DNA from: Quatrionicoccus australiensis
Lineage (GTDB): Bacteria > Pseudomonadota > Gammaproteobacteria > Burkholderiales > Rhodocyclaceae
Assembly (NCBI RefSeq): GCF_020510425.1
Contig: NZ_JAHBAH010000001.1
Span: 2,895,001-2,959,000, forward strand
DNA: 64,000 nucleotides
Direction of reading: 5' to 3'
Shown: positions 31,628-42,721 of the stretch, in pieces
How the letters are laid out: every line of letters begins with the position of its first letter
How positions within the stretch are numbered: position 1 is the stretch's first letter
Translations under genes and position numbers: made by a program
The notes under the pieces: generated by a model
Told to the model about the DNA's origin: nothing
Databases searched by the model: none
What the model saw: the letters and a program-made list of their open reading frames with translations, nothing else

Positions 31628-33922
31628 ATGGCTATCGATATGAGTCAGTTCTATCAGGTGTTCTTCGAGGAGTCCGAGGAGCATCTGGCGGCAATGGAGG
31701 CGCTGCTGCTCGATCTGGATCTTGAAAATCCGGATATGGAGCAGCTCAATGCAATTTTTCGGGCGGCACACTCGATCAAGGGCAGCGCCGGCACCTTCGG
31801 TTTTACCGATCTGGCTGACGCAACACATATTCTTGAGAACCTGCTTGACCGTATTCGCAAGCAGGAACTTGTGCTGCGCGCCGATATGGTTGATGCGTTC
31901 CTGGAATCGGGTGACCTGCTGCGCGCCATGCTTGAGGCGCATCAGGGCCGAGGTGAGGTAGATTCGCAGGCGGTTGCGGCCGTGATGGCCCGATTGCGTC
32001 AACTTTCCTCTGACGAGGCCGCTCCTGTTGCGTCCTTATCTCCGGTCGCGCTACCGGTCGACGTGCCCGCAGAGCCTAAAATCCCCTCGGTCCGGCGGGT
32101 TTTCGACATCCAGTTTGTGCCAACCGAGTTGGCGGCAAAAGGTGATGCAGTTGCCAATCTCCAGGAAGATCTGCGGACTTTAGGTACGCTGGAGGTGATC
32201 TGCCAGCCAGAAGCCGAGTTGCACGACGTGGGTTTCTGGCAGTTGCGGCTGACCACCGAGAGTCTTGAGAGCGACTTCACTGATCGCATTGATTTCATTG
32301 CCGACAACGGTGCCTGGCGGGTCACGGAGGACAAAGCCGCCGCCGATCCGGAAACCGCTTTTGGTCTTTTCAGCGATTCCCCTGGCCTTCCTGATGATGA
32401 GCGTGGCTACGGGTTTTTTGAGCCGGTTGCCGAACATCCGCTGGAAGAGATTGTGGCCAGGGTTGAGTCTGCCGACGACAGCTACGGTTTTTTCGAACCA
32501 TTGGCTGAGGCGCCGGTTCCGGCCGAGAGTGGTTCCGAGGAAGGGGAAGGCTATGGCTTCTTCGCTCCTTTGCCGGCCGTGCCTGCGCCGGTCGTCGAGG
32601 ATGGCGAGGGCTACGGCTTCTTTGCTCCTTTGCCTGCGGTGGAGCTCGTTACGGATGTCGTTGTGCCTGCCCAGCCGGTTCCTGCTGACAAGGAAAGCGC
32701 TGTTCGCCCGGCGCGGCCGGCCAAGAATTCAACTGCGGCAACAGACTCCTCCATTCGGGTCAGTGTCGAAAAGGTTGATCAGCTGATCAACCTGGTTGGC
32801 GAACTGGTCATCACGCAGGCCATGCTGTTGCAAACCGTGACGCAAATGCAGGAGAGTGCGCCGGAAAGACTGGTCAGCGGTCTGGGGCAGCTCGAGCGGA
32901 ATACGCGTGATCTGCAGGAATCCGTGATGTCGATCCGGATGATGCCGATTTCGGCGGTTTTCTCGCGCTTCCCGCGGGTGGTGCGGGATCTCTCCGGCAA
33001 GCTGGGCAAGCAGGTGGAACTGAAAACCTCGGGTGAAACGACCGAACTCGACAAGGGCTTGATCGAGCGCATTGCCGATCCGCTGACCCACCTGATCCGG
33101 AACAGTCTCGATCATGGTATCGAGTCACCGGAAAGGCGCGTTGCGGCAGGCAAGAGCCCGGTGGGCACGATTACGCTCAAGGCCTATCACCAGGGTGGAA
33201 ATATTGTTATCGAGGTAGGCGACGATGGCGCCGGCTTGCCGCGTCAGAAAATTCTGGCCAAGGCCAGGGAGCGTGGCCTGCCGGTTTCCGATCAAATGAC
33301 CGATGGCGAAGTGTTCAACCTGATTTTCGAAGCGGGGTTTTCGACGGCCGAGCAGGTGACCGACGTTTCCGGTCGGGGTGTCGGGATGGACGTGGTCCGC
33401 CGCAATATCCAGGCAATGGGCGGTCGGGTCGAGATTGAATCGATTTATGGCGTGGGTACCCGGATGACGGTGCGTCTGCCGCTGACCTTGGCGATTCTCG
33501 ATGGCATGTCGGTTGCGGTAGGGAACCAGACCTACATCCTGCCCTTGTCGTATGTGGTTGAGTCGTTGCAGCCGCAGCCGGGCGATATCAAGACCTTGTC
33601 CAACCAGGCGCGGGTCATGCAGGTGCGCGGCGAGTACCTGCCGGTGGTGGTGCTGCATGAAGTATTCAACCTGAAGTCGAGCTGGACCGATTTCACGCAA
33701 GGCATCATGGTCGTACTTGATGCCGATGGGGCCAAGGCTGCATTGTTTGTTGACGGGCTGCTCGGGCAGCATCAGGTCGTGATCAAGAGCCTGGAGGCCA
33801 ATTACCGTCGGGTGGCAGGTGTCTCCGGAGCAACGATCATGGGCGATGGGCATGTCGCCCTGATTCTTGATGTTTCGGCAATTGCCGGCATGGCCAAATC
33901 GAATGTGCAGAAAGCCGGCTGA
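31628..33922 (+). CDS. cheA: chemotaxis histidine kinase CheA (first copy)
   Basis: 764 residues. The P1 Hpt domain has its phospho-accepting His in AAHSIKGSAGTFG. A P2-like domain (about 155-240) is followed by a linker with four repeats of GYGFF-x-PL. Then come the P3 dimerisation helices (VDQLINLVGELVITQAMLLQ), the P4 ATPase (LIRNSLDHGIE, VGDDGAGLP, GRGVGMDVV) and P5, the CheW-like domain (YILPLSYVVESL, VVVLHEVF). It autophosphorylates in response to MCPs and passes phosphate to CheY and CheB. The ribosome site AGGGGGT precedes ATG 31628. Confidence 0.96.
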   Translation: MAIDMSQFYQVFFEESEEHLAAMEALLLDLDLENPDMEQLNAIFRAAHSIKGSAGTFGFTDLADATHILENLLDRIRKQELVLRADMVDAFLESGDLLRAMLEAHQGRGEVDSQAVAAVMARLRQLSSDEAAPVASLSPVALPVDVPAEPKIPSVRRVFDIQFVPTELAAKGDAVANLQEDLRTLGTLEVICQPEAELHDVGFWQLRLTTESLESDFTDRIDFIADNGAWRVTEDKAAADPETAFGLFSDSPGLPDDERGYGFFEPVAEHPLEEIVARVESADDSYGFFEPLAEAPVPAESGSEEGEGYGFFAPLPAVPAPVVEDGEGYGFFAPLPAVELVTDVVVPAQPVPADKESAVRPARPAKNSTAATDSSIRVSVEKVDQLINLVGELVITQAMLLQTVTQMQESAPERLVSGLGQLERNTRDLQESVMSIRMMPISAVFSRFPRVVRDLSGKLGKQVELKTSGETTELDKGLIERIADPLTHLIRNSLDHGIESPERRVAAGKSPVGTITLKAYHQGGNIVIEVGDDGAGLPRQKILAKARERGLPVSDQMTDGEVFNLIFEAGFSTAEQVTDVSGRGVGMDVVRRNIQAMGGRVEIESIYGVGTRMTVRLPLTLAILDGMSVAVGNQTYILPLSYVVESLQPQPGDIKTLSNQARVMQVRGEYLPVVVLHEVFNLKSSWTDFTQGIMVVLDADGAKAALFVDGLLGQHQVVIKSLEANYRRVAGVSGATIMGDGHVALILDVSAIAGMAKSNVQKAG
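32405..32632 (+). repeat. four GYGFF-x-PL repeats in the CheA linker
   Basis: YGFFEPVAE, YGFFEPLAEAP, YGFFAPLPAVPAP and YGFFAPLPAVE start at about residues 261, 286, 309 and 329. The spacing is 20-25 residues, with acidic stretches between. They lie between the P2-like and P3 domains. Confidence 0.9.
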
Positions 33923-33945
33923 CGGCTGCAATCTGGAGTAAGAAA

Positions 33946-34446
33946 ATGGAACCGATGACGCATGCAGGGGCGGTAGTAAGCGATGAAGATCTGGTCGCCA
34001 GCGAGTATCTGACCTTCACGCTGGGGAGTGAGGAGTACGCCATCGATATCCTCAAGGTGCAGGAGATTCGTGGCTATGAGCAACCAACGCTGATCGCCAA
34101 TGCGCCTGATTTCATCAAGGGGGTGATCAATCTGCGCGGCATCATCGTGCCGATTGTTGATTTACGCATCAAGTTCAAGCTCGGCAAAATTGAATACACC
34201 CCGTTCACTGTGGTCATCATCCTGAATATTGCCGGCCGGGTGATTGGTGCAGTGGTCGACAGCGTTTCCGATGTCATTTCCCTGAATGCCTCGCAGATCA
34301 GGCCGGCTCCGGACTTCTCGGGGTCTTTCGACACCAAGTACATTCTCGGCCTGGCATCGATGGACGCCCGCATGATGATCGTTACCGATATCGAGCGCCT
34401 GATGAGCAGTGCCGACATGGAACTCATCGACTCGGCTGTTGAGTGA
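33946..34446 (+). CDS. cheW: chemotaxis adaptor CheW
   Basis: 166 residues forming a CheW fold: [61 protein letters not shown]. It couples MCPs to CheA. It starts 23 bases after cheA, and its end is close to the next MCP start. Confidence 0.97.
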   Translation: MEPMTHAGAVVSDEDLVASEYLTFTLGSEEYAIDILKVQEIRGYEQPTLIANAPDFIKGVINLRGIIVPIVDLRIKFKLGKIEYTPFTVVIILNIAGRVIGAVVDSVSDVISLNASQIRPAPDFSGSFDTKYILGLASMDARMMIVTDIERLMSSADMELIDSAVE

Positions 34447-34475
34447 CCCATTGCGTCGAAAAAGGGATGACGGAA

Positions 34476-36857
34476 ATGTTTAATCTTCGCAACTACAACA
34501 TTGGCACCCGGCTGATCGTGACGACGATCGGTGCGCTTTGCCTGATGCTGGTTTTTGTTGGCATAGCCCTGTACAGCCTGAACACGATAGGTGGGCAGGT
34601 CGATCACATCATCAACAACAACGTAAAGAAGACCGAGTTGGCGGTCGATATGCGCATGCGCAACCTGCTGATTGGTCGACACGTCCGGACTGCCCTGATT
34701 CTTGAAGAATCTGAAAAGCAGATGGGCGAAAAGAAAAAGGTTGATGCCGATTTTGCCAAATATCTTGAAGGCGAGACCAAAGTCAGTGACTTGACCGTGT
34801 CGGCCAAAGGCAAGGAGATCGTCGAGCGCATTCAGGCGAGTCGTCGTTTGGCCGAGGCATCGACCAATCAATTGTTTGTCCTGATCAAGGCGGGCAATCG
34901 TCCGGAAATTGAAAAACAGTTTTTTGAGGACTTCCGGCCCAAGATGCAGGCCTGGTTCGATGCCGTGGGTGAGTACGTTGAACTGCAGCGCGACAATAAC
35001 AAAAAGGATGTTGATGAAATCACCGTCATCAAGTCGAACGTCCAGACCACGATGTTGTTGCTGATGGTGTTTGCGGTCGTTGTCATGATTCCATCCGGCA
35101 TGTGGGTGACGCGGCAGATTACGCGGCCCTTGAACGATGCAGTTGGATTGGCCGAGTCGGTTGCGGCAGGCAATTTCGATAACCCGGTCAATCCGGCGGG
35201 TAATGATGAACCTGCGCATTTGCTGCAGACGCTTGACAAGATGCAGGCTGATCTCAAGCGGCGCAATCAGGCGGACCGCAAGGCCGCGGATGAAACCCTG
35301 CGCATCAAGGTGGCGCTGGACGTCACCTCGAACAATGTGATGGTGGCAGACCCCGATGGCAAGATCATTTATTGCAATGAATCGGTGCTGGCCATGATGC
35401 GGCATGCCGAAAGCGACCTGCGCAAGGAGTTGCCGAATTTCCGTGCGGCCGAAATTCTTGGCGCAAATTTTGACATCTATCACCAGCAGCCGAGTCATCA
35501 ACGCAATCTGCTGGCGGATTTGAGGGGAACCTACCGCAGTTCGATCGTTGTTGGCGGCCGCTCTTTCAATCTGGTCGCCAATCCGATCATCAACGCCCAG
35601 GGGGAACGCCTCGGGACGGTTGTCGAATGGCAGGATCGAACCGAGGAAGTTGCCATCGAAGGTGACGTGGCGGGCATCATTTCTGCTGCGGTCGCCGGAG
35701 ATTTCAGCAAGCGTCTGGATAGCAGCCGGATGAACGGTTTCTTCAAACAGATCTCGGATGGCATCAATGCCTTGCTCGAAGCCAATTCGCAGGCACTGGC
35801 CGATGTCGGCGCCATGCTGGCCCGCCTCTCGAAGGGCAATCTGACGACGAAAATCGAAACCGATTATCAGGGCATGCTGGGCAAGCTGAGGGACGATGCC
35901 AATATAACGGTCGACAACCTGCAGGAGATCATTTTGTCGATCAAGGATGCGACGGGGTCGATCAATACGGCAGCCAAGGAAATCGCTTCCGGCAACCAGA
36001 ACTTGTCGAGCCGGACCGAGGAACAGGCGAGCAGCCTGGAAGAGACAGCTTCCAGCATGGAGCAACTGACCAGTACGGTGAAACAGAATGCCGACAACTC
36101 CCGGCAAGCCAACGAACTGGCTGGCAATGCCCAGCAGGTGGCGGTCAAGGGGGGCGAGGTAGTGGCCCAGGTGGTGCAGACGATGAGTGCCATTCATCAG
36201 TCGAGCAGCAAGATTGCCGACATCATCGGCGTGATCGACGGGATCGCTTTCCAGACCAATATCCTGGCACTTAACGCGGCGGTCGAGGCGGCACGTGCCG
36301 GCGAGCAAGGCCGCGGCTTTGCCGTGGTGGCAACTGAAGTGCGTAATCTGGCGCAACGCAGTGCTGCTGCCGCCAAGGAAATCAAGGGCCTGATCTCGGA
36401 CTCGGTCGAGAAGGTTGCGGTTGGCAATCGCCTGGTTGATCAGGCCGGACGGACGATGGAAGAGGTCGTGACGAGCATTCGGCGCGTAGCCCAGATCATG
36501 TCCGATATCTCGTCGGCCAGCCGCGAGCAGAGTGCGGGCATTGAGCAGGTCAGTCTGGCGGTGACCCAGATGGACGAAGTTACGCAGCAGAATGCCGCCC
36601 TGGTCGAAGAGGCTGCTGCTGCGGCCGAGAGTCTTGAAGAGCAGGCAGATAGTCTGGCGCGTACGGTGGCTGTATTCGCGCTGGCCTCCGATAATAAGGG
36701 ATCACCGGCGCAAGAGGCCCGTGCGCAATCTGCGGCGCCAAAGGTGCGCGCTGCATTGGCGCACAAAGAACCGGTCCGGCTCGGCAACCCAGCGGTCGAC
36801 AAGCCGTGGGCGGCAAATCTACTCGTGCAGGGCGATGACGAGTGGGCCGAGTTCTAA
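34476..36857 (+). CDS. methyl-accepting chemotaxis protein with PAS domain
   Basis: About 793 residues: TM1 ([20 protein letters not shown]), a periplasmic four-helix-bundle sensor, TM2 (about residues 195-215), HAMP, and a cytoplasmic PAS domain ([20 protein letters not shown]). A second HAMP-like segment follows, then the signalling domain with the hairpin tip [20 protein letters not shown]. Glu/Gln/Ala-rich methylation segments ([17 protein letters not shown]) flank it. The C-terminus ends DDEWAEF, a W-x-x-F tether of the kind that recruits CheR. ATG 34476 is preferred; ATG 34467 would sit on top of AAAGGG. The signalling half is nearly identical to the next MCP. Confidence 0.93.
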   Translation: MFNLRNYNIGTRLIVTTIGALCLMLVFVGIALYSLNTIGGQVDHIINNNVKKTELAVDMRMRNLLIGRHVRTALILEESEKQMGEKKKVDADFAKYLEGETKVSDLTVSAKGKEIVERIQASRRLAEASTNQLFVLIKAGNRPEIEKQFFEDFRPKMQAWFDAVGEYVELQRDNNKKDVDEITVIKSNVQTTMLLLMVFAVVVMIPSGMWVTRQITRPLNDAVGLAESVAAGNFDNPVNPAGNDEPAHLLQTLDKMQADLKRRNQADRKAADETLRIKVALDVTSNNVMVADPDGKIIYCNESVLAMMRHAESDLRKELPNFRAAEILGANFDIYHQQPSHQRNLLADLRGTYRSSIVVGGRSFNLVANPIINAQGERLGTVVEWQDRTEEVAIEGDVAGIISAAVAGDFSKRLDSSRMNGFFKQISDGINALLEANSQALADVGAMLARLSKGNLTTKIETDYQGMLGKLRDDANITVDNLQEIILSIKDATGSINTAAKEIASGNQNLSSRTEEQASSLEETASSMEQLTSTVKQNADNSRQANELAGNAQQVAVKGGEVVAQVVQTMSAIHQSSSKIADIIGVIDGIAFQTNILALNAAVEAARAGEQGRGFAVVATEVRNLAQRSAAAAKEIKGLISDSVEKVAVGNRLVDQAGRTMEEVVTSIRRVAQIMSDISSASREQSAGIEQVSLAVTQMDEVTQQNAALVEEAAAAAESLEEQADSLARTVAVFALASDNKGSPAQEARAQSAAPKVRAALAHKEPVRLGNPAVDKPWAANLLVQGDDEWAEF

Positions 36858-36890
36858 TAACAGATAAACCAATAGAGTGGCGGGTCTAAC

Positions 36891-39719
36891 GTGCGTACAA
36901 ATCTACCGGTAAGCGATGTCGAGGTCGTTCTTGGCGAGCAGGCAATCATTCTTTCGAAGACCGACCTCAAGGGCAAGATCACTTATATCAATCAGGACTT
37001 CATCGATGTCAGCGGTTTTACCCCAGAGGAACTGATTGGTCAGCCGCATAATCTGGTGCGTCATCCGGATATGCCGGTCGAGGCCTTTGCCGACTTCTGG
37101 CGCGATTTGAACGCTGGCCGTCCGTGGACCGGCATCGTCAAGAATCGCTGCAAGAATGGCAATTACTACTGGGTTTTGGCAACGGCAACGCCAATTCGCG
37201 AAAACGGCGAGATGGTCGGTTTTCTTTCGGTGCGTCGCAAGCCGACGCGCGAGCAGGTATCTGCGGCCGAAGGGGCTTATCGCTTGTTTCGCGAGAAGCG
37301 GGCCGGGGGCTTGCAGATTCGTCATGGCCAGGTGGTGAGTGGTGGTGGCGGTTTGTTCGCGAACCTTTCTCTGAAAGCGCGACTGCTTTCCGGATTTGCC
37401 GCGATCCTGCTTGCGTTGGTGCTGGTCGCCGGCATGGGCTTGTTCGGCATGGCGCGTACGGATGATGCAGTCGAGGCGCTTTACCGTGAGCGTCTGGAGC
37501 CGGTTCAGGCACTGGCGGTCGTTGGCAAGCTGATGGCCGACAATCGTTCGCAGGTTCTGCTCTCCCTGCAGCATGATCCGGCGGGGGCTTATGCCAAACT
37601 GCATGATCACGAACTGAGCATGCACCTTGATACGATCACCAAGAACAGTGCCGAGGTCGGACGCCAGTGGGATTCGTATCGCCAGAGCGTTAGCGCCCCT
37701 GAAGAACAGGCACTGCTGGGCGACTTTCAGCAGGCCTGGCAGCGTTATCTGGCGGAAGGCCTGCAGCCGGCCAGTGCAGCACTGTCGGCCGGTCGTTTCG
37801 ACGAAGCAAACCAGATCCTGTTGAGCAAAATCAACCCTTTGTATACGCAGGCGGCAGCCAAGGGGAATGAACTGTTCCGGCAGCAAGTCGAGCACGGTCA
37901 GTCGCAGATGGCGGCAAGTGCAGAGAACTTCAATCGCATGCGGGGCTGGATTGTCCTGCTGGTGGCGTTGGCCTTGCTGGCAGGTGTCGTTATTGCATTG
38001 TTGATCACACGTTCGATAACGCGACCGATTGCTACCGTGATCGATACCTTCCAGGCCTTGGCCAACGGCGACTTCACCCGTAACGTCGATGCGTCGCGCA
38101 ACGATGAAATGGGCAAGATTCTGCAAGGCTTGCAGTCCATGCAAGTCCAGCAGGGTTTCAATGTCGCGGAGAGCGTGCGGCTGGCCAACGACAATTTGCG
38201 TATCCGTATCGCCCTCGATTGCGTTTCGGCCAATCTGCGGATCGCCGATGACGATGGTCGGGTGATCTACGCCAACCGCGGCTTGCTCAATACCCTGCGG
38301 GCGATCGAACAAGCCTTGCAGCAAAAGACCCCCGATTTCTCGGTCGACCGTTTCGTCGGCAGCAATATCGGCAGTTTTTATGAAAACCCGTCTGCCGCGG
38401 TACAGGCCCTGCGTGACTTGAAGCAAACCAGTTCGCGCGAAATGGAAATTGGCGGGCGTATTTACAAGGTGCTGACCAACCCGATCGTAAATGATCGCGG
38501 CCAGCGTCTGGGAACTGTCGGGGAGTGGGTGGACCGCACGGCTGAACTGCACGCCCAGCATTCAGTAGCCGAGTTGATCAGCAAGGCGGCTGCGGGCGAC
38601 CTTGAAGCACGTCTTGATACTGGCAGCATGGACGGTTTCTATAAGGAATTGGGCATAGGTATCAACAGCTTGCTGGAAACCAGCGGTGGCGTGATCGGCG
38701 AAATTGCAGCACTTCTCGAGCAGATGGCCGCTGGCGATCTGACCAGCACGATTACAACTGATTATCAGGGCAGCTTTGCCAAATTGCGTGACGATGCCAA
38801 CGATACGGTCGGGCGCTTGCGTGAATTGGTCAGGGATATCCAGTTTTCCGCCGAAACGATCAATACGGCAGCCAAGGAAATTGCTTCGGGCAATCAGGAC
38901 TTGTCGGGCCGAACGGAAGAGCAGGCAAGCAGCCTTGAAGAAACCGCATCGAGCATGGAGCAACTGACCGCTACCGTGCGCCAGAATGCCGAAAATGCGC
39001 GTCAGGCCAATACGCTCGCCAGTACAGCACAAGGCATTGCCGAAAAGGGTGGAGCGGTGGTTGGCCAAGTCGTCGAGACCATGGGCTCGATTCATCAGGC
39101 CAGCAGCCGGATTGCCGACATCATTGGCGTGATTGACGGGATTGCCTTCCAGACCAATATCCTCGCCCTCAACGCGGCTGTCGAGGCTGCCCGAGCCGGG
39201 GAGCAGGGGCGTGGTTTTGCCGTGGTCGCCACCGAGGTGCGTAATCTGGCGCAGCGTAGCGCCGCCGCAGCCAAGGAAATCAAGGGCCTGATCTCCGATT
39301 CGGTAGATAGGGTTGCGGTGGGGAGTCGACAGGTCGACCAGGCTGGGCGCACCATGGAAGAAGTGGTAGTCAGTATCAAGCGGGTGGCCAAGATCATGTC
39401 GGATATTTCCGATGCCAGCCGCGAGCAAAGTGCCGGTATCGAACAGGTTGGACTTGCCGTCAGCCAGATGGATGAAGTTACGCAGCAGAATGCCGCGTTG
39501 GTCGAAGAGGCGGCAGCGGCTGCCGAAAGCCTTGAGGATCAGGCAAACAGCCTCGCCCGCTCGGTGGCAGTGTTCCGGGTTGATGCCGGCGGTCAGAGGC
39601 CTCGTCTGGTGGCGCCGCAGGGGCGGAGTGAAGATGTGCCGAACCGAGCCAACCGCTCGGGCAGCAAAAAGCCGCTGGCAATGCCGGCAAGTATTGATGA
39701 TGAATGGGAAGAGTTCTGA
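36891..39719 (+). CDS. Aer-like methyl-accepting chemotaxis protein with N-terminal PAS
   Basis: 942 residues from GTG 36891. The N-terminal PAS domain ([29 protein letters not shown]) is of the Aer type and may hold flavin for redox or oxygen sensing. Next come TM1 (about 165-190), a periplasmic four-helix domain, TM2 (about 350-372) and HAMP. A second PAS-like region ([20 protein letters not shown]), a HAMP-like segment and the signalling domain follow. It ends IDDEWEEF, again a W-x-x-F CheR tether. Two PAS modules plus a periplasmic domain suggest both energy and ligand sensing. The oxygen link is inference. Confidence 0.93.
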   Translation: MRTNLPVSDVEVVLGEQAIILSKTDLKGKITYINQDFIDVSGFTPEELIGQPHNLVRHPDMPVEAFADFWRDLNAGRPWTGIVKNRCKNGNYYWVLATATPIRENGEMVGFLSVRRKPTREQVSAAEGAYRLFREKRAGGLQIRHGQVVSGGGGLFANLSLKARLLSGFAAILLALVLVAGMGLFGMARTDDAVEALYRERLEPVQALAVVGKLMADNRSQVLLSLQHDPAGAYAKLHDHELSMHLDTITKNSAEVGRQWDSYRQSVSAPEEQALLGDFQQAWQRYLAEGLQPASAALSAGRFDEANQILLSKINPLYTQAAAKGNELFRQQVEHGQSQMAASAENFNRMRGWIVLLVALALLAGVVIALLITRSITRPIATVIDTFQALANGDFTRNVDASRNDEMGKILQGLQSMQVQQGFNVAESVRLANDNLRIRIALDCVSANLRIADDDGRVIYANRGLLNTLRAIEQALQQKTPDFSVDRFVGSNIGSFYENPSAAVQALRDLKQTSSREMEIGGRIYKVLTNPIVNDRGQRLGTVGEWVDRTAELHAQHSVAELISKAAAGDLEARLDTGSMDGFYKELGIGINSLLETSGGVIGEIAALLEQMAAGDLTSTITTDYQGSFAKLRDDANDTVGRLRELVRDIQFSAETINTAAKEIASGNQDLSGRTEEQASSLEETASSMEQLTATVRQNAENARQANTLASTAQGIAEKGGAVVGQVVETMGSIHQASSRIADIIGVIDGIAFQTNILALNAAVEAARAGEQGRGFAVVATEVRNLAQRSAAAAKEIKGLISDSVDRVAVGSRQVDQAGRTMEEVVVSIKRVAKIMSDISDASREQSAGIEQVGLAVSQMDEVTQQNAALVEEAAAAAESLEDQANSLARSVAVFRVDAGGQRPRLVAPQGRSEDVPNRANRSGSKKPLAMPASIDDEWEEF

Positions 39720-39721
39720 CC

Positions 39722-40624
39722 ATGGTCGAATTTCGCAGACCGGGCATCCCCGGTAGTACATCGGCGCCGGCGGGAGTGCAACCGCTTGCTTCGCGTGAGC
39801 AGGGCATCCGGGAGTTCAGCTTCTCTGCCGCTGATTTCGAACGGGTCAGAAAACTGATTTATCAGCATGCCGGTATTTCCCTTTCACCGGTCAAGCAGGA
39901 CATGGTGTACTCGCGACTTGCCCGTCGCCTGCGCGCCACCGGCAAGCAGAGTTTTGCTGAATATCTTGATGCTCTGGAAAAAAATGGCGGGGCGGAGTGG
40001 GAAAAGTTCGTCAACTCACTGACCACAAATCTGACCTCTTTTTTCCGTGAACCGCATCACTTCCCGATTCTTGCCGAACAGTTGCAGAAGCTGGGAACGC
40101 AGCGCCCAATCCGTATCTGGTGTTCGGCCGCGTCTACGGGTGAGGAACCCTATTCGATTGCGATGACCGTTGCCGAAACCTTTGGCAGCAATATGTCGCA
40201 CGTCTCCATTCTGGCTTCCGATCTCGATACCAACGTCCTGGCCACGGCGCAAAAAGGTGTTTATGCCCTGGATCGGGTCGAAAAAATGTCGCCTGATCGA
40301 CTGCGCAAGTTCTTCCTGCGCGGTACCGGCGTTCAGGACGGATTCGTCGCCGTTCGCCCGGAGCTCAAGCAATTGATCGAGTTTCGGCGCATCAACCTGC
40401 TGGAGGCTAACTGGCCGGTCAAGGAGCCGCTGGATATTATTTTCTGCCGCAATGTCATGATTTATTTCGACAAGCCGACCCAGTACAAGATTCTTTCCCG
40501 TTTTGCACCGCTGATGCAGGCTAATGGCTTGATGTTTGCCGGTCATTCGGAAAGCTTCCTGCATGCCGCCGACCTCTTCAAGTCCCTGGGTAAAACGGTT
40601 TACGCCCCGGTCAAGAGCCGTTAG
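39722..40624 (+). CDS. cheR: chemotaxis methyltransferase CheR
   Basis: 300 residues: an N-terminal helical domain (FERVRKLIYQHAGISLSPVK) and a SAM-dependent methyltransferase domain (IRIWCSAASTGEEPYSIAM, DIIFCRNVMIYFDK, LMFAGHSESF). It methylates MCP glutamates; the W-x-x-F tails of the two upstream MCPs are its likely docking sites. ATG 39722 immediately follows the MCP stop; an earlier in-frame start at 39704 would overlap the MCP. Confidence 0.96.
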   Translation: MVEFRRPGIPGSTSAPAGVQPLASREQGIREFSFSAADFERVRKLIYQHAGISLSPVKQDMVYSRLARRLRATGKQSFAEYLDALEKNGGAEWEKFVNSLTTNLTSFFREPHHFPILAEQLQKLGTQRPIRIWCSAASTGEEPYSIAMTVAETFGSNMSHVSILASDLDTNVLATAQKGVYALDRVEKMSPDRLRKFFLRGTGVQDGFVAVRPELKQLIEFRRINLLEANWPVKEPLDIIFCRNVMIYFDKPTQYKILSRFAPLMQANGLMFAGHSESFLHAADLFKSLGKTVYAPVKSR

Positions 40625-40644
40625 TCGAGCGTTCGGGAGCTTTT

Positions 40645-41250
40645 GTGCAGCACGCCTATGATGAAAATCTCGCCGCCAACCGCTACTACGACCGCAACTT
40701 TCAGTCGGATGCAGCGAAGATATTGCCGGGGGAGTATTTCGTCTCGAATCAGGGGATGTTGCTGGTTACCGTTCTAGGATCTTGTGTCGCTGCATGTATT
40801 CGCGACGTCGATTCCGGTATCGGTGGCATGAATCATTTCATGCTGCCGGACGACGGGGGGCGTGATGTGATGAGTACGTCGGCACGATACGGCACCTATG
40901 CCATGGAAGTGTTGATCAACCATTTGCTGAAATTGGGGGCCCGGCGCAACCGCCTTGAAGCCAAGGTGTTTGGGGGCGGTGCCGTGATGGCGAGTTTGTC
41001 GAGCAGCAATGTCGGTGCCAGAAATGCCGAATTTGTTCTCGATTATCTCAAGACGGAAAACATCCCTATCGTGGCCAAGGATCTGCTCGACTCGTATCCC
41101 CGGAAAGTCTACTATTTTTCGGCAACCGGGCGTGTTCTGGTCAAGAAACTGCACCGGGTGCATAACGAAACACTGTTTGATCGCGAACGCGACTACAAGG
41201 GCCGTCTGGCTGGCGGCAAGGTTGAGGGTGATGTCGAACTGTTTATTTGA
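40645..41250 (+). CDS. cheD: chemoreceptor glutamine deamidase CheD
   Basis: 201 residues starting at GTG (GGGAGC 5 bases upstream). The catalytic Cys is in VTVLGSCVAACI and the His in GGMNHFMLP; KVFGGGAVM follows as usual. CheD deamidates specific Gln residues of MCPs and can interact with CheC-type phosphatases, none of which is present here. It lies between cheR and cheB. Confidence 0.95.
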   Translation: MQHAYDENLAANRYYDRNFQSDAAKILPGEYFVSNQGMLLVTVLGSCVAACIRDVDSGIGGMNHFMLPDDGGRDVMSTSARYGTYAMEVLINHLLKLGARRNRLEAKVFGGGAVMASLSSSNVGARNAEFVLDYLKTENIPIVAKDLLDSYPRKVYYFSATGRVLVKKLHRVHNETLFDRERDYKGRLAGGKVEGDVELFI

Positions 41251-41298
41251 TCGCAAGTCATCCTGTTTGGAGGATAGGCCGATGCTGGAACTGCATTG

Positions 41299-42351
41299 AT
41301 GAAAATTCGAGTTCTGATCGTTGATGATTCTGCCCTGATGCGCGGCTTGCTGATGGAAATGATCAATTCCGCACCGGATATGACGGTGGTGGGAGTGGCT
41401 CCGGATGCGCCGACCGCCCGGGAAATGATCAAGGTGTTAAATCCGGATGTCCTGACGCTGGATGTTCATATGCCCAAAATGGACGGGCTGGAGTTTCTTG
41501 AACGTCTGATGCGCCTGCGGCCGATGCCGGTGGTCATGGTTTCATCATCCACCCAGGCCGGATCCGAGACGACTCTGAAGGCCCTGGAACTCGGGGCAAT
41601 CGACTTTATTGGCAAGCCCCGTGCCGATAATCCGAAAGTTATGGAAAACTATGCCGAAGAACTGGTGGAAAAAATTCGGGCGGCCAAAGGGGCGCGTTTG
41701 CGCGTCAGGCCGATGAGCGCAGCGAGCCCAGCGTTGCCACAGGCCCCGCTTGTTTCAGCTTTGACGGTCCGGCCGTCAGCCAGTGGCAAAATCATCTTTG
41801 TGGGTGCGTCGACCGGCGGAACAGAAGCAATCAAGGAGTTTTTGCTGCGTATCCCGGCAGACTGCCCGCCAATCATGATCGTTCAGCACATGCCCGAGTC
41901 TTTCACTGCCTCATTTTCTCGCCGCCTTGATAGTCTGTGCGCACCTCGGGTGATCGAGTCGCAGGGGAATGAAAAGCTGGAGTCCGGTACGGTTTATATT
42001 GCTCCGGGGCACTCTCATCTTCAGGTCAAGCGGACAGCCTCCGGTTTCGAGACCGAGTTGTTGGCGACGCCGCCGGTCAATCGGCATCGCCCATCCGTCG
42101 ATGTGCTTTTTGATTCTGCCGCATTGGTTGTCGGGCGCCAGGCCGTTGGTGTCATTCTTACCGGTATGGGCAAGGATGGCGCGCAAGGGCTCTTGCGCAT
42201 GCGTCAAAGCGGGGCGCGCACGATTGGCCAGGATGAGGCCAGTTGTGTCGTATATGGTATGCCGCGTGAGGCATTTCTGGTTGGCGCTGTTGAAGAGCAA
42301 AGCCCTCTCGATGATATTGCTCGGCGTGCATTGCTGGCGACTGCTCGATGA
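41299..42351 (+). CDS. cheB: chemotaxis methylesterase CheB
   Basis: 350 residues: an N-terminal receiver ([11 protein letters not shown], phospho-Asp in [14 protein letters not shown]) and a C-terminal esterase with the catalytic Ser in [10 protein letters not shown], His in IVQHMPESF and Asp in GMGKDGAQG. It removes methyl groups from MCPs when phosphorylated by CheA. ATG 41299 gives the normal N-terminus. Confidence 0.97.
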   Translation: MKIRVLIVDDSALMRGLLMEMINSAPDMTVVGVAPDAPTAREMIKVLNPDVLTLDVHMPKMDGLEFLERLMRLRPMPVVMVSSSTQAGSETTLKALELGAIDFIGKPRADNPKVMENYAEELVEKIRAAKGARLRVRPMSAASPALPQAPLVSALTVRPSASGKIIFVGASTGGTEAIKEFLLRIPADCPPIMIVQHMPESFTASFSRRLDSLCAPRVIESQGNEKLESGTVYIAPGHSHLQVKRTASGFETELLATPPVNRHRPSVDVLFDSAALVVGRQAVGVILTGMGKDGAQGLLRMRQSGARTIGQDEASCVVYGMPREAFLVGAVEEQSPLDDIARRALLATAR

Positions 42352-42415
42352 GTCGTGAATGACCGGATCTAAAGTATTAAACTAGTCTCGACACCTCTGA
42401 TTCCAGGATAAAAAA

Positions 42416-42721
42416 ATGCAAGCAAACGTTATCAAAGAAGATGGCAAGGCCACCATCAAGCTGAATGGTCGTTTTGACTTTAATACGCATCGGGATTTTC
42501 GCAGCGCTTATGAGCCGCTGATTGCCGATGCCGCTCTAAAAGCCGTAACCGTTGATTTTTCAAGTGTCGATTATCTTGATAGTTCAGCGCTAGGCATGTT
42601 GTTGATGCTGCGTGACAAGATGGGCGGGGCGAATAAGGAGGTTGCTCTGACCGGAGTTCGTGGTAATGTCAAACAAGTTCTCGATATTGCCAATTTTGGC
42701 AAACTGTTCCAAATTTGCTAA
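42416..42721 (+). CDS. STAS-domain (anti-sigma factor antagonist-like) protein
   Basis: 101 residues, a single STAS domain: GRFDFNTHRDFRSAYEPLI, VDFSSVDYLDSSALGMLLML. The Ser in DSSALG is the phosphorylation site in SpoIIAA-type proteins. No partner kinase or phosphatase is seen in the window. Position inside the che cluster suggests a regulatory link to chemotaxis or motility. Its stop codon forms part of the FliA promoter of the next gene. Confidence 0.9.
   Translation: MQANVIKEDGKATIKLNGRFDFNTHRDFRSAYEPLIADAALKAVTVDFSSVDYLDSSALGMLLMLRDKMGGANKEVALTGVRGNVKQVLDIANFGKLFQIC

Noticed and set aside
34074..36356. 760-codon open frame on the minus strand opposite cheW and the first MCP
   Set aside because: It is antisense to clearly conserved genes, has no recognisable domains and no ribosome site, and is explained by GC-biased codon use leaving few stops in the opposite frame.
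42362..42395. TAAAGTAT before the STAS gene as a FliA -35
   Set aside because: The sequence at the -10 position (CGACACCT) does not resemble GCCGATAA.
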